From Microbacteriaceae bacterium (GTDB lineage: Bacteria; Actinomycetota; Actinomycetes; Actinomycetales; Microbacteriaceae): a DNA stretch of 5,279 nt. A model generated the notes under the pieces. It did not search any database. It was not told the origin of the DNA and worked only from the letters and a program-made list of their open reading frames with translations. The translations under genes were made by a program, and so were the position numbers. The stretch spans positions 1 through 5,279 of the forward strand of contig JAODAY010000222.1 of assembly GCA_025463665.1 (NCBI GenBank). Reading direction: 5' to 3'. Shown piece by piece: positions 1-5,012 of this stretch. Position 1 is the first letter of the stretch. Every line of letters begins with the position of its first letter.

Positions 1-463
1 TGGCGACCAGAATTCCATCGAAGACTTTTGAATAGCTGATGAAGTCAACGCCGCCGGCCGCCCTCACCTCGGTTGCGTACAGGTTGGAGAGAATCCAGTC
101 GGCCTGCCCACTCGCCACGGTAGGGATGAGCTCGGCGAAGCCGACGGCTACATAATCGTTGCTGAAACCGAGGCAGGCGGCCAAGGCGTTACCGAGATCG
201 ATGTCGAACCCCTGATATTCGGAAGGGTTGTCGGGGTTGATCGTTTCGTAGCCCGGCGTGTAGGGATTGATCGCGTTGGTCAGCGTCTCTCCGTCGAGGT
301 CAGGGTATTCCGCTCGCAGGTCCACGCATGCTTCGGAGGCCGCGAGGTCGGAATAGTCGCCTTCACCGTTGCCAGCTGTGGCAGCAGATGTCGAGGCGCA
401 ACCGGCGAGCAGCGCGATGGAGACGGGGATGGTGAGCAATGCAATCTGACGGGTGCCCTTCAC
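1..463 (-). CDS. ABC transporter substrate-binding lipoprotein, family 3 (partial, C-terminus beyond left edge)
   Basis: This gene encodes the extracytoplasmic solute receptor of an ABC importer, most likely for a polar amino acid or similar small solute. 154 residues are visible. They open with a lipoprotein signal (K2, R5, hydrophobic residues 7-20) ending in the lipobox L19-A20-G21-C22, so Cys22 should be lipidated and the protein anchored outside the membrane. The mature part has SBP family 3 hallmarks: 'GFDIDLGNALA' at 85-95, 'ELIPTVASGQADW' at 111-123 and 'VDFISYSKVFDGILV' at 139-153. The GTG start at 463 is chosen because the signal peptide begins there and AAAGGA lies 5-6 nt upstream (complement of 469-474). 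The gene is divergent from the GntR-family regulator, and a TGGTCnGACCA palindrome lies about 55 bp upstream of its start, so control by that regulator is likely. The substrate cannot be read from this fragment; permease and ATPase genes, if linked, would lie beyond the left edge. Confidence 0.88.
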   Translation of the reverse strand, partial: MKGTRQIALLTIPVSIALLAGCASTSAATAGNGEGDYSDLAASEACVDLRAEYPDLDGETLTNAINPYTPGYETINPDNPSEYQGFDIDLGNALAACLGFSNDYVAVGFAELIPTVASGQADWILSNLYATEVRAAGGVDFISYSKVFDGILVA

Positions 464-516
464 GGGATTCCTTTCGTTGATGCGGACGAGGCGGAGAGTG
501 ATTCGCAAAGGTCGGA

Positions 517-527
517 TGGTCGGACCA
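517..527. promoter_or_regulatory. Operator candidate O1 (TGGTCGGACCA)
   Basis: This is a perfect 11-bp palindrome with 5-bp arms and one central base. It matches the TGGTnnnACCA pattern known for several FadR/FCD-type GntR regulators. It lies just downstream of a weak minus-strand -10 candidate (TAGCGT, complement of 537-542), where a bound repressor would block transcription of the substrate-binding protein gene. The same pattern recurs at 631-641. That the neighbouring regulator binds here is inferred. Confidence 0.6.
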
Positions 528-536
528 ATGAGCCCC

Positions 537-542
537 ACGCTA
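537..542 (-). promoter_or_regulatory. Possible -10 element for the substrate-binding protein gene
   Basis: TAGCGT on the minus strand fits the TAnnnT form of actinobacterial -10 boxes and would place the transcript start near 530, directly beside operator O1. No convincing -35 hexamer is seen at the right distance, so this is only a candidate. Confidence 0.22.
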
Positions 543-569
543 AACCGGGGCCGAAGGGTCGACGAGATT

Positions 570-598
570 TTGTGGGAACTCGTAACGGGGTCTTAATT
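570..598 (+). promoter_or_regulatory. Possible promoter for the GntR-family regulator
   Basis: TTGTGG (570-575), a 17-bp spacer and TTAATT (593-598) form a plausible sigma-70-like promoter in the most AT-rich part of this intergenic region. Transcription would begin near 605, putting the inverted repeat at 610-629 and operator O2 immediately downstream. A competing -10 candidate, TATGCT at 649-654, would give a shorter leader and place O2 in the spacer, but it lacks a good -35. Confidence 0.25.
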
Positions 599-609
599 TG
601 CCGGAAACG

Positions 610-629
610 TCTGACGGATTCACGTCAGA
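610..629. repeat. 20-bp inverted repeat beside operator O2
   Basis: Perfect 7-bp arms, TCTGACG (610-616) and CGTCAGA (623-629), flank a 6-bp centre. The right arm contains GTCAGA, which recurs in direct orientation within O2 at 634-639. It may be a binding site for a second protein, an extra weak contact for the GntR regulator, or a small hairpin in the leader RNA. Confidence 0.45.
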
Positions 630-630
630 G

Positions 631-641
631 TGGTCAGACCA
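631..641. promoter_or_regulatory. Operator candidate O2 (TGGTCAGACCA)
   Basis: This second perfect palindrome has the same arms as O1 (TGGTC/GACCA) and differs only at the central base. Its centre is 114 bp from that of O1, close to eleven helical turns, so both sites face nearly the same side of the helix and a loop between them is conceivable. It lies 60 bp upstream of the regulator's preferred start codon, which fits autoregulation. Confidence 0.6.
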
Positions 642-701
642 TCAGGCCTATGCTGGAGCAAGCTGGATAGGCTTCATGCATCGTCGCGGAGCGGAGGGCC
701 A

Positions 702-1415
702 ATGTTGGACGGATCGGCTGAGACGGGAATACCGCCTCTGAGAAGACACTCGGAGAGCGTGTCAGTGGTGCTTGCCGCCCATTTGGAGCGACTCATCGCT
801 ACAGGGGAGATCCGCCCGGGGACCAAACTGCCTTCGGAGCGTGAGCTCGCAGCCTCGATGTCGGTGTCCCGCTCGTCGCTGCGGGAGGCAATGCACGAGC
901 TCGAGTCGAAACACCTCATTTCCCGAGTGCAGGGTCGCGGCACAGTGGTGCTGCCCCCCACGGCTGGTGTCCTCGAGCTTCTTGCCTTGTCCGCCGGGGA
1001 GACAGAAGGAGATCACGCAGCAGAGCTTCGTTCGATCATCGAGCCATCTGTAGCCGGACTCGCCGCAACCCGCGCGACACCCGCCAACCTTCTGCAACTG
1101 CGCAACGTTCTCGAGCAATCGCACGAAAACCTGCTCCAGGCAGAGTCGCTGCGTCTGGACGTGGAGTTTCACCTTCTGCTAGCAAGGGCCGCCCAGAACC
1201 CGCTCCTTACAGCATTGCTCATGATGGCGGGAGAATGGACTAACGAAGTGCGCCAGCACTCCCACGCGACCAAAGAAGGGCGTCGCATGTCCGTCCGCGG
1301 CCACCGCGCCATTTGCGACGCCGTTCAGGCTCACGACGGGCTCGCCGCGCGCCAAGCCATGGAAGATCACCTCCGTGAAGTGCGCCACCTCATTTCTAAA
1401 GCAACACACTCGTAG
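702..1415 (+). CDS. GntR-family transcriptional regulator, FadR/FCD subfamily
   Basis: This 237-residue DNA-binding repressor or activator responds to a small metabolite. An N-terminal winged helix-turn-helix covers about 20-85, with 'GEIRPGTKLPSERELA' at 35-50, recognition helix 'SRSSLREAMHEL' at 56-67 and the wing 'SRVQGRGTVV' at 74-83. An all-helical FCD domain covers about 105-230. Its usual metal or ligand contacts appear present: D153 and H157 ('DVEFH'), H201 ('GHRAI') and H223 ('EDHL'). The ATG at 702 is chosen because GGAGG (693-697) precedes it and the protein then has normal family length. An in-frame GTG at 630 would add 24 residues of non-domain sequence and overlap operator O2. 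FCD regulators usually control neighbouring uptake or catabolic genes for organic or amino acids, so the divergent solute-binding protein gene is the natural target. The ligand is unknown. Confidence 0.9.
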   Translation: MLDGSAETGIPPLRRHSESVSVVLAAHLERLIATGEIRPGTKLPSERELAASMSVSRSSLREAMHELESKHLISRVQGRGTVVLPPTAGVLELLALSAGETEGDHAAELRSIIEPSVAGLAATRATPANLLQLRNVLEQSHENLLQAESLRLDVEFHLLLARAAQNPLLTALLMMAGEWTNEVRQHSHATKEGRRMSVRGHRAICDAVQAHDGLAARQAMEDHLREVRHLISKATHS

Positions 1416-1433
1416 AGCTCCACTTCACCGGGA

Positions 1434-1477
1434 CTAGTCGCGATTGGGATGCCGTACTTGAAATCGATCTCGACTAG
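1434..1477. repeat. Imperfect inverted repeat just after the regulator gene (weak terminator candidate)
   Basis: CTAGTCGCGAT (1434-1444) pairs with ATCTCGACTAG (1467-1477) at 10 of 11 positions around a 22-nt loop. It begins 19 nt after the regulator's stop codon, where a terminator would be expected. No T-run follows and the loop is long, so terminator function is uncertain. Confidence 0.3.
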
Positions 1478-1565
1478 CCGGGACGACGAGGACGTAGCCG
1501 AAGCGCTGCCGGGAACTGGCCGTGTCTGCAGGGCCACCGCGTGCCCACTTCACGGTCATGCGACC

Positions 1566-1612
1566 ATTACACCGAATGGTCCACTCTTTGGGTCATTGGG
1601 CGGACCTGTAAT
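1566..1612. repeat. Nested inverted repeat upstream of the shortened EamA gene
   Basis: ATTACA (1566-1571) pairs with TGTAAT (1607-1612), and inside it GGTCC (1578-1582) pairs with GGACC (1602-1606). The left arm has a 6-nt bulge and the centre is 19 nt. TGTAAT resembles a -10 box and occurs once on each strand. This could be a regulator site or chance. Confidence 0.28.
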
Positions 1613-1642
1613 CCGGACCACATCGCCGCCAGACTCGATGCC

Positions 1643-2089
1643 ATGAACGTCGGCATCCTCCTGGTACGTGCATCGGCTCTTGCGTACGGCTCCGCGGACT
1701 TCATCGGCGGCGTCGGTTCGCGCCGGTACTCCTCGTGGCAGGTTGTGCTGGTCGGGCAGAGCGCCGGTGCGCTCGTCATGCTCGTGGCCGGCCTGACGCT
1801 GCCGGGTAGTCCGGTCACGCTGGACTTCGCGTGGGCACTCCTGGCCGGAGTCGGCTCGGCGACCGGCAGCATCTTTCTGTTTCGCGGGTTCGCCCGTGGC
1901 CGCATAGTGCTGACGATCGTGGCCGCCAGCGGAGCGACCGGCCTCGGGATCGCCGGAGTCCTCGACTCGCTCTACCCGGCCGTCACGGTGCTGCTCGCGG
2001 CAGGGCTTCTCGGGGAGAGGGTCACCGTCGGCCAGCGAACGGGCATCGGCATCTGCACTGTCGCAGCTGCCGCCATGGCTCTGGGCTGA
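1643..2089 (+). pseudogene. EamA-type (DMT superfamily) transporter with apparent in-frame internal deletion
   Basis: This 148-residue membrane protein resembles both ends of an EamA transporter but not its middle. Residues 1-88 match the usual N-terminal region ('SALAYGSADFIGGVGSRR' at 11-28, 'FAWALLAGVGSATGSIFLFRGFARGR' at 62-87). Residues about 92-148 match the end of the second EamA repeat ('GVLDSLYPAVTVLLAA' at 105-120, then 'GERV'). EamA proteins are normally about 280-310 residues with ten helices; here about five helices remain. Some 120-130 residues appear lost near residues 88-92 (about 1905-1918), yet the frame stays open and codon use looks normal. It may be a recent in-frame pseudogene, or a half-size transporter that works as a dimer. 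The ATG at 1643 is the start expected from the first helix; no Shine-Dalgarno is seen. An upstream ATG at 1541 would add 34 residues unlike the family. Confidence 0.65.
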
Positions 2090-2132
2090 AGGACAACATC
2101 ACCACCAATCGAATAGGAACAGGAGCCGACGA

Positions 2133-2201
2133 ATGAACGACATGACGCCGCACACCGAGCACCGGTATTTCACGATGTCGCTGGATGGTTTCGCATGCTG
2201 A
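2133..2201 (+). CDS. 22-residue ORF with strong ribosome binding site, overlapping the hydrolase start
   Basis: A short frame encodes 22 residues (MNDMTPHTEHRYFTMSLDGFAC). It has the best Shine-Dalgarno in this part of the window, AGGAG at 2121-2125, 7 nt from its ATG. Its TGA (2199-2201) overlaps the ATG of the next gene (2195-2197) as ATGCTGA. The hydrolase has no ribosome binding site of its own, so this ORF probably feeds ribosomes into it by translational coupling. The ending 'FTMSLDGFA' resembles the first strand of RibD_C/dihydrofolate-reductase-like proteins, which often carry 'SLDGF'. The ORF could therefore be the stump of such a gene cut short by deletion. A frameshifted extension of the hydrolase is less likely, because the hydrolase already starts where its fold begins. 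Confidence 0.4.
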   Translation: MNDMTPHTEHRYFTMSLDGFAC

Positions 2202-3013
2202 GGCGAGTCGCCGAGGGCGTTTTCGTTCACGAAAGCGCGTTCCTCCAGAGCAATGCCGTTGTCGTGCAGGGCCGGGGCGGTGTGTTGCTCATCGACCCCG
2301 GCATAACCGTCGACGAGATGGCCGCCCTCTCGCACGACCTGCGCGAGTCGGGGCAGCCCGTTGTGGCGGGCTTCTCCACGCATCCTCATTGGGACCACGT
2401 GCTGTGGCACCCGGACTTCGGCGCCGCACCCCGGTACGGCACGGCCCGCTGCGCGGCGTCCACCCGAGACCTGCTGTCACACGAGGACTGGACGGCGCAG
2501 GTCGCCGAGGTACTACCGCCGGAGCACGCCGACGAGATACCGATGGGACTGCTGGGTCTCATCACCGGTCTGCCCGCCGATGCGACGCGGGTTCCCTGGG
2601 ACGGCCCCGCGGTGCGCATCATCGAGCACCGGGCCCACGCCCCGGGCCATGCGGCGCTGCTGGTCGAGGAGCGCGGCGTCCTGATCGCGGGCGACATGCT
2701 CTCTGACATCCTGATGCCGTTCCTCGACCTGGGGGCGGCGAACCCGGTCGACGACTATCTTGCGGCCCTGCGGCTGTTCGAGGGCGTGGCGGGCGACGTT
2801 GACGTCGTCATCCCCGGCCACGGCTCGGTCGGCAGCGCTGTGCAGCTGCGCGCCCGAATCGAACAGGATCGCGCATACGTGCAGGCACTGCGAGGCGGCG
2901 CTGCAGTCGACGACCCGCGAGTCGGCCCGTCGGCCCCGTTGGAGTGGCTGCCCGACGTGCATCGTTGGCAGCTGCAGCGGCTTGGCCTGAACGAGCAGAA
3001 CGACACCCCCTAG
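2195..3013 (+). CDS. Metallo-beta-lactamase-fold hydrolase
   Basis: This complete 272-residue, probably cytoplasmic metal-dependent hydrolase shows no signal peptide or membrane segment. The core opens with 'GGVLLIDPG' (28-36). It carries the full set of metal ligands: H63-x-H65-x-D67-H68 in 'THPHWDH', H152 in 'APGH', D167 in 'LIAGD' and H209 in 'IPGHG'. This two-metal arrangement is shared by glyoxalase II-like enzymes, lactonases and many uncharacterised members; the sequence does not reveal the substrate. The segment between the first motif and 'APGH' (about 69-149) is longer than in small glyoxalase II proteins and includes 'EIPMGLLGLITGLP', which could form a lid over the active site. 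The ATG at 2195 has no Shine-Dalgarno but overlaps the stop of the preceding mini-ORF, so translation is likely coupled. It lies in the same direction as the shortened transporter gene ending at 2089 and could share its transcript. Confidence 0.85.
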   Translation: MLRRVAEGVFVHESAFLQSNAVVVQGRGGVLLIDPGITVDEMAALSHDLRESGQPVVAGFSTHPHWDHVLWHPDFGAAPRYGTARCAASTRDLLSHEDWTAQVAEVLPPEHADEIPMGLLGLITGLPADATRVPWDGPAVRIIEHRAHAPGHAALLVEERGVLIAGDMLSDILMPFLDLGAANPVDDYLAALRLFEGVAGDVDVVIPGHGSVGSAVQLRARIEQDRAYVQALRGGAAVDDPRVGPSAPLEWLPDVHRWQLQRLGLNEQNDTP

Positions 3014-3050
3014 AAGGAAAGGGTCGCGAGAGGGGAATCGGAACGACAGC

Positions 3051-3086
3051 TTGGCTTTCGCGCACACTTGCCGCTATCGTCACGCC
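3051..3086 (+). promoter_or_regulatory. Promoter for a leaderless transcript of the kinase-like gene
   Basis: TTGGCT (3051-3056), an 18-bp spacer and TATCGT (3075-3080) precede the ATG at 3087 by just 6 nt. A transcript beginning at the A of that ATG would place the -10 element at -12 to -7 and the -35 at -36 to -31, the standard positions. No Shine-Dalgarno is present, consistent with leaderless translation, which is common in actinobacteria. Confidence 0.55.
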
Positions 3087-3890
3087 ATGCGTCCCACCGT
3101 CGAAGTGCTTGCCGCTTTCGGCGTCTCCGAACCCGTCGTCAAGCTCGCCGGGGGCCGCGGCGCAGCCTGGCGTGCCGGTGATCTGACGCTGAAGCCAGCC
3201 GACGTTGGGGTGCAGGAACTGCGCTGGCTGCACGAAGCCGGTCTCCGCATCGCGACCCGTGACACGATCCGAATAAGCATGCCACTGGCAAGCCGCTCCG
3301 GGCAGCTCGCCATCGACGGATGGACGGCGTTTCCGTTTCTGGCGGGCGAACGAATCGTCGGGAGGTGGTCCGACATCGCAGCGGTGGCGTCCGAGTTCGC
3401 GGCGTGCTTCGTCAATGTCGACCGGCCCTCCTTTCTGGATGAGCGTGATCATGCCTGGGCGCGTTCGGACCGGTTCGCATGGGAGGAGTGCGACGAGCCA
3501 TCGGTGCAGGATGCTCCGCGGGTCGCGGAGTTGATGCAGGCCCGGCGACCAACCACGGGCGCACCGGGAATCATCCACGGAGACCTCACCGGCAACGTGC
3601 TGTTCAGCCCCGACATGTCACCCGCTGTCATCGACCCGACGATCTATTGGCGGCCCCTCGCATACTCGGTTGCCATCGTCGCGATCGATGCCGTGTGCTT
3701 CGAGAACGCACCGCTGTCCCTTCTCGAGCGAATAAGCCCCGATCCGGAATTCCCCCAACATGCCATCCGCGCGTTGATCTTTCGGATGGCAACCGATCAG
3801 CTGAACGGCCGCTTGTTGTTGTCCCACTACGCCGAGGCCATCGACAAGGTGCTCGATATGGCTGCGCGGCCGGGACACCCGACCGGATGA
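3087..3890 (+). CDS. Phosphotransferase (APH) fold protein, actinobacterial TIGR02569-like
   Basis: This 267-residue cytoplasmic protein has the aminoglycoside-phosphotransferase/protein-kinase-like fold. A glycine-rich segment 'LAGGRGAAWRAGD' (20-32) leads to K36 in 'LTLKPAD', the likely nucleotide-binding lysine. The catalytic loop is 'IIHGDLTGNVLF' (162-173), with D166 as probable base and N170 as metal ligand. 'VIDPTIYWRP' (181-190) supplies the second metal-binding aspartate, D183. The loop HGDLTGN is one residue shorter than the usual HGDLHxGN of antibiotic kinases. This, together with 'DPTIYWRP', points to the actinobacterial proteins grouped as TIGR02569, whose function is unknown to me, and not to a resistance enzyme; the assignment is from memory. 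The ATG at 3087 is preferred over an upstream TTG at 3051 because the promoter occupies 3051-3080. The gene converges on the EamA transporter gene with a 14-bp gap. Confidence 0.75.
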   Translation: MRPTVEVLAAFGVSEPVVKLAGGRGAAWRAGDLTLKPADVGVQELRWLHEAGLRIATRDTIRISMPLASRSGQLAIDGWTAFPFLAGERIVGRWSDIAAVASEFAACFVNVDRPSFLDERDHAWARSDRFAWEECDEPSVQDAPRVAELMQARRPTTGAPGIIHGDLTGNVLFSPDMSPAVIDPTIYWRPLAYSVAIVAIDAVCFENAPLSLLERISPDPEFPQHAIRALIFRMATDQLNGRLLLSHYAEAIDKVLDMAARPGHPTG

Positions 3891-3906
3891 CGCGCGCCAG
3901 TCGGTC
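3881..3906. terminator. Weak hairpin spanning both convergent stop codons
   Basis: GACCG (3881-3885) pairs with CGGTC (3902-3906), extended by one G-T pair, around a 14-nt GC-rich loop. It covers the stop of the kinase-like gene and part of the stop of the transporter gene, so it could end transcripts from both sides. The stem is short and no T-run follows. Confidence 0.2.
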
Positions 3907-4831
3907 AGTGCTCCATGGCGGTGACCACTGAACGCTCGTCTGCACTCGTATGGACGCGTCTGCGGGGCTTCAGCTCGCTCACAAGGGCCCCAGTCACGAT
4001 GAGTGCGGCCCCGACGATCGCGATAGCGGGCAATCGATCGCCGGCGACGCGGCCGATGATGGCCGCCCACACCGGTTCGGCAGAGTAGATGATTGTCGCT
4101 CGCGTGGGCGAAACCGATCGCTGGGCCCAGTTCATCGTGAGCTGGATGACGCAGCTCGCGGCCCCGAGGGCGACCGCGGCGGCCACCCAGATCCAGGAGA
4201 ATGTCGGCGGCGCCTCTCCGACGATCGGCATGGTGACGAAACCGAGCAGCCCGGCAACAAGCAGCTGCACGACGGTCACCCGGCCGAGGTTCACCTTGCC
4301 TGCGAATAGACCGATGAGGATTATTTCTGCGGCGATTGGCAGCGTACTGACTAGAGTCGCGACTTCGCCCGGGCCGAACGCGAAGCCGACCCTGCCCGGG
4401 TCGGCGACGAAGACCAGGCCAACGAAGGCGAAGACGACGCCAATCCAGGCGAGCAGTCGTGGCGCCTTGCGGAAGACAATCCACTGCAGGATCGGGACTA
4501 GCGGAACGTACAGAGCAGTGATGAATGCGGAAGTGCTGCTGTTGATGGTCTGCAGCCCCACGGTTTGCAGCCCGTAGCCGAAGAAGATCATCACGCCGAT
4601 CGCCGTTCCGGCCCCGATGTCCTTCCAGGTCATGCCCCGGAGCACGCGCATGAACATGACAGCGCTGATGAGGCCGGCGGCGATGAACCGCATGCCGACA
4701 AAGAACCAGGGTCCGCTGTACTGGACGGCGATGTGGACGACGAGGAACGTTGCACCCCAGACGGCGGTGACGGCGACGAGTGCGAGCTCCTGCCGGGACA
4801 GCAGGGGGACGCTCAGCCGGGAATGCACCAC
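3905..4831 (-). CDS. EamA family (DMT superfamily) transporter, full length
   Basis: This 308-residue inner-membrane protein is probably a small-metabolite exporter or importer; the substrate cannot be predicted. It has about ten helices (roughly 15-33, 41-60, 72-90, 97-118, 127-144, 153-175, 184-202, 211-230, 243-262, 268-286), the normal length of the family, arranged as two EamA repeats. Family-like segments are 'AVWGATFLVVH' (23-33), 'INSSTSAFITALYVPLVP' (96-113) in the first repeat and 'RATIIYSAEPVWAAIIG' (244-260) in the second. A charged cytoplasmic tail follows residue 288. Translation begins at one of two adjacent GTG codons (4831 or 4828). 4831 is preferred because a TAGAGT -10 box lies 6 nt upstream, which suggests a leaderless mRNA; no Shine-Dalgarno is visible. 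It differs clearly in sequence from the shortened EamA protein at 1643-2089, so the two are not a recent duplication. Confidence 0.88.
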   Translation of the reverse strand: MVHSRLSVPLLSRQELALVAVTAVWGATFLVVHIAVQYSGPWFFVGMRFIAAGLISAVMFMRVLRGMTWKDIGAGTAIGVMIFFGYGLQTVGLQTINSSTSAFITALYVPLVPILQWIVFRKAPRLLAWIGVVFAFVGLVFVADPGRVGFAFGPGEVATLVSTLPIAAEIILIGLFAGKVNLGRVTVVQLLVAGLLGFVTMPIVGEAPPTFSWIWVAAAVALGAASCVIQLTMNWAQRSVSPTRATIIYSAEPVWAAIIGRVAGDRLPAIAIVGAALIVTGALVSELKPRRRVHTSADERSVVTAMEH

Positions 4832-4837
4832 GTTGCC

Positions 4838-4843
4838 ACTCTA
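4838..4843 (-). promoter_or_regulatory. -10 element for a leaderless transporter mRNA
   Basis: On the minus strand TAGAGT is followed by 6 nt and then the GTG start at 4831, placing it at -12 to -7 if transcription starts at that G. It matches TAnnnT. A clear -35 hexamer is not seen; the region 17 nt upstream is GC-rich. Confidence 0.42.
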
Positions 4844-4929
4844 GGGTGCCGTGTGCGGGCTCGCCCCCACTCCGACGCCGAGTTCTATGGCTCATCAAGC
4901 CCGTCAATGCAATAGGGAACGCGAAATTC

Positions 4930-4957
4930 TTGCATCTTTATGGGAACTGCTTACATT
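4930..4957 (+). promoter_or_regulatory. Promoter for the small membrane protein gene
   Basis: TTGCAT (4930-4935), a 16-bp spacer and TACATT (4952-4957) form a good sigma-70-type promoter, with a TG two bases before the -10 box (4948-4949) as in extended -10 promoters. The predicted start near 4964 leaves a leader of about 49 nt before the ATG at 5013. Confidence 0.5.
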
Positions 4958-5012
4958 GCCTGCGGCGCACCCGCGCCTCCCAATCAACACCGCATAGAAA
5001 GAGGGACACAAC

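Larger units (their letters stand above)
1416..1642. other. Gene-free spacer between the regulator and the shortened transporter
   Basis: No recognisable protein is encoded in either direction here. Short open frames exist, including a 41-codon minus-strand one at 1434-1559, but none has a Shine-Dalgarno sequence or familiar motif. The spacer does hold two imperfect inverted repeats, described separately. Confidence 0.5.

Noticed and set aside
1434..1559. 41-codon minus-strand frame (begins MTVKWARGG) in the gene-free spacer
   Set aside because: It has no Shine-Dalgarno and no family resemblance. The TGTAAT six bases upstream is suggestive but has G where the conserved A of a -10 box should be. 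Kept only as part of the inverted-repeat finding.
1577..1620. TGGTCC...GGACCA as a third operator for the GntR regulator
   Set aside because: The half-sites are 32 bp apart instead of one base, so they do not form the TGGTCnGACCA site.
1449..1646. 65-codon plus-strand frame in the same spacer
   Set aside because: No ribosome binding site, no recognisable motif, and composition typical of non-coding high-GC DNA.
2185..2706. Long arginine- and glycine-rich frame overlapping the hydrolase gene
   Set aside because: It is a shifted-frame shadow of the hydrolase. Composition is typical of out-of-frame high-GC DNA, while the hydrolase frame carries all metal-binding motifs.
2808..3578. 256-codon minus-strand frame opposite the hydrolase and the kinase-like gene
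   Set aside because: It is antisense to two genes with clear family motifs, spans their boundary, and has no recognisable domain.
3087..3890. Aminoglycoside resistance gene
   Set aside because: Only the general fold motifs match. The shortened HGDLTGN loop and DPTIYWRP motif do not fit known antibiotic phosphotransferases, and nothing nearby suggests a resistance locus.
3618..4907. 429-codon minus-strand frame, the longest in the window
   Set aside because: It overlaps the EamA transporter in another frame, is rich in Arg, His and Pro, and has no hydrophobic helices or motifs. The 3905-4831 frame is the real gene.
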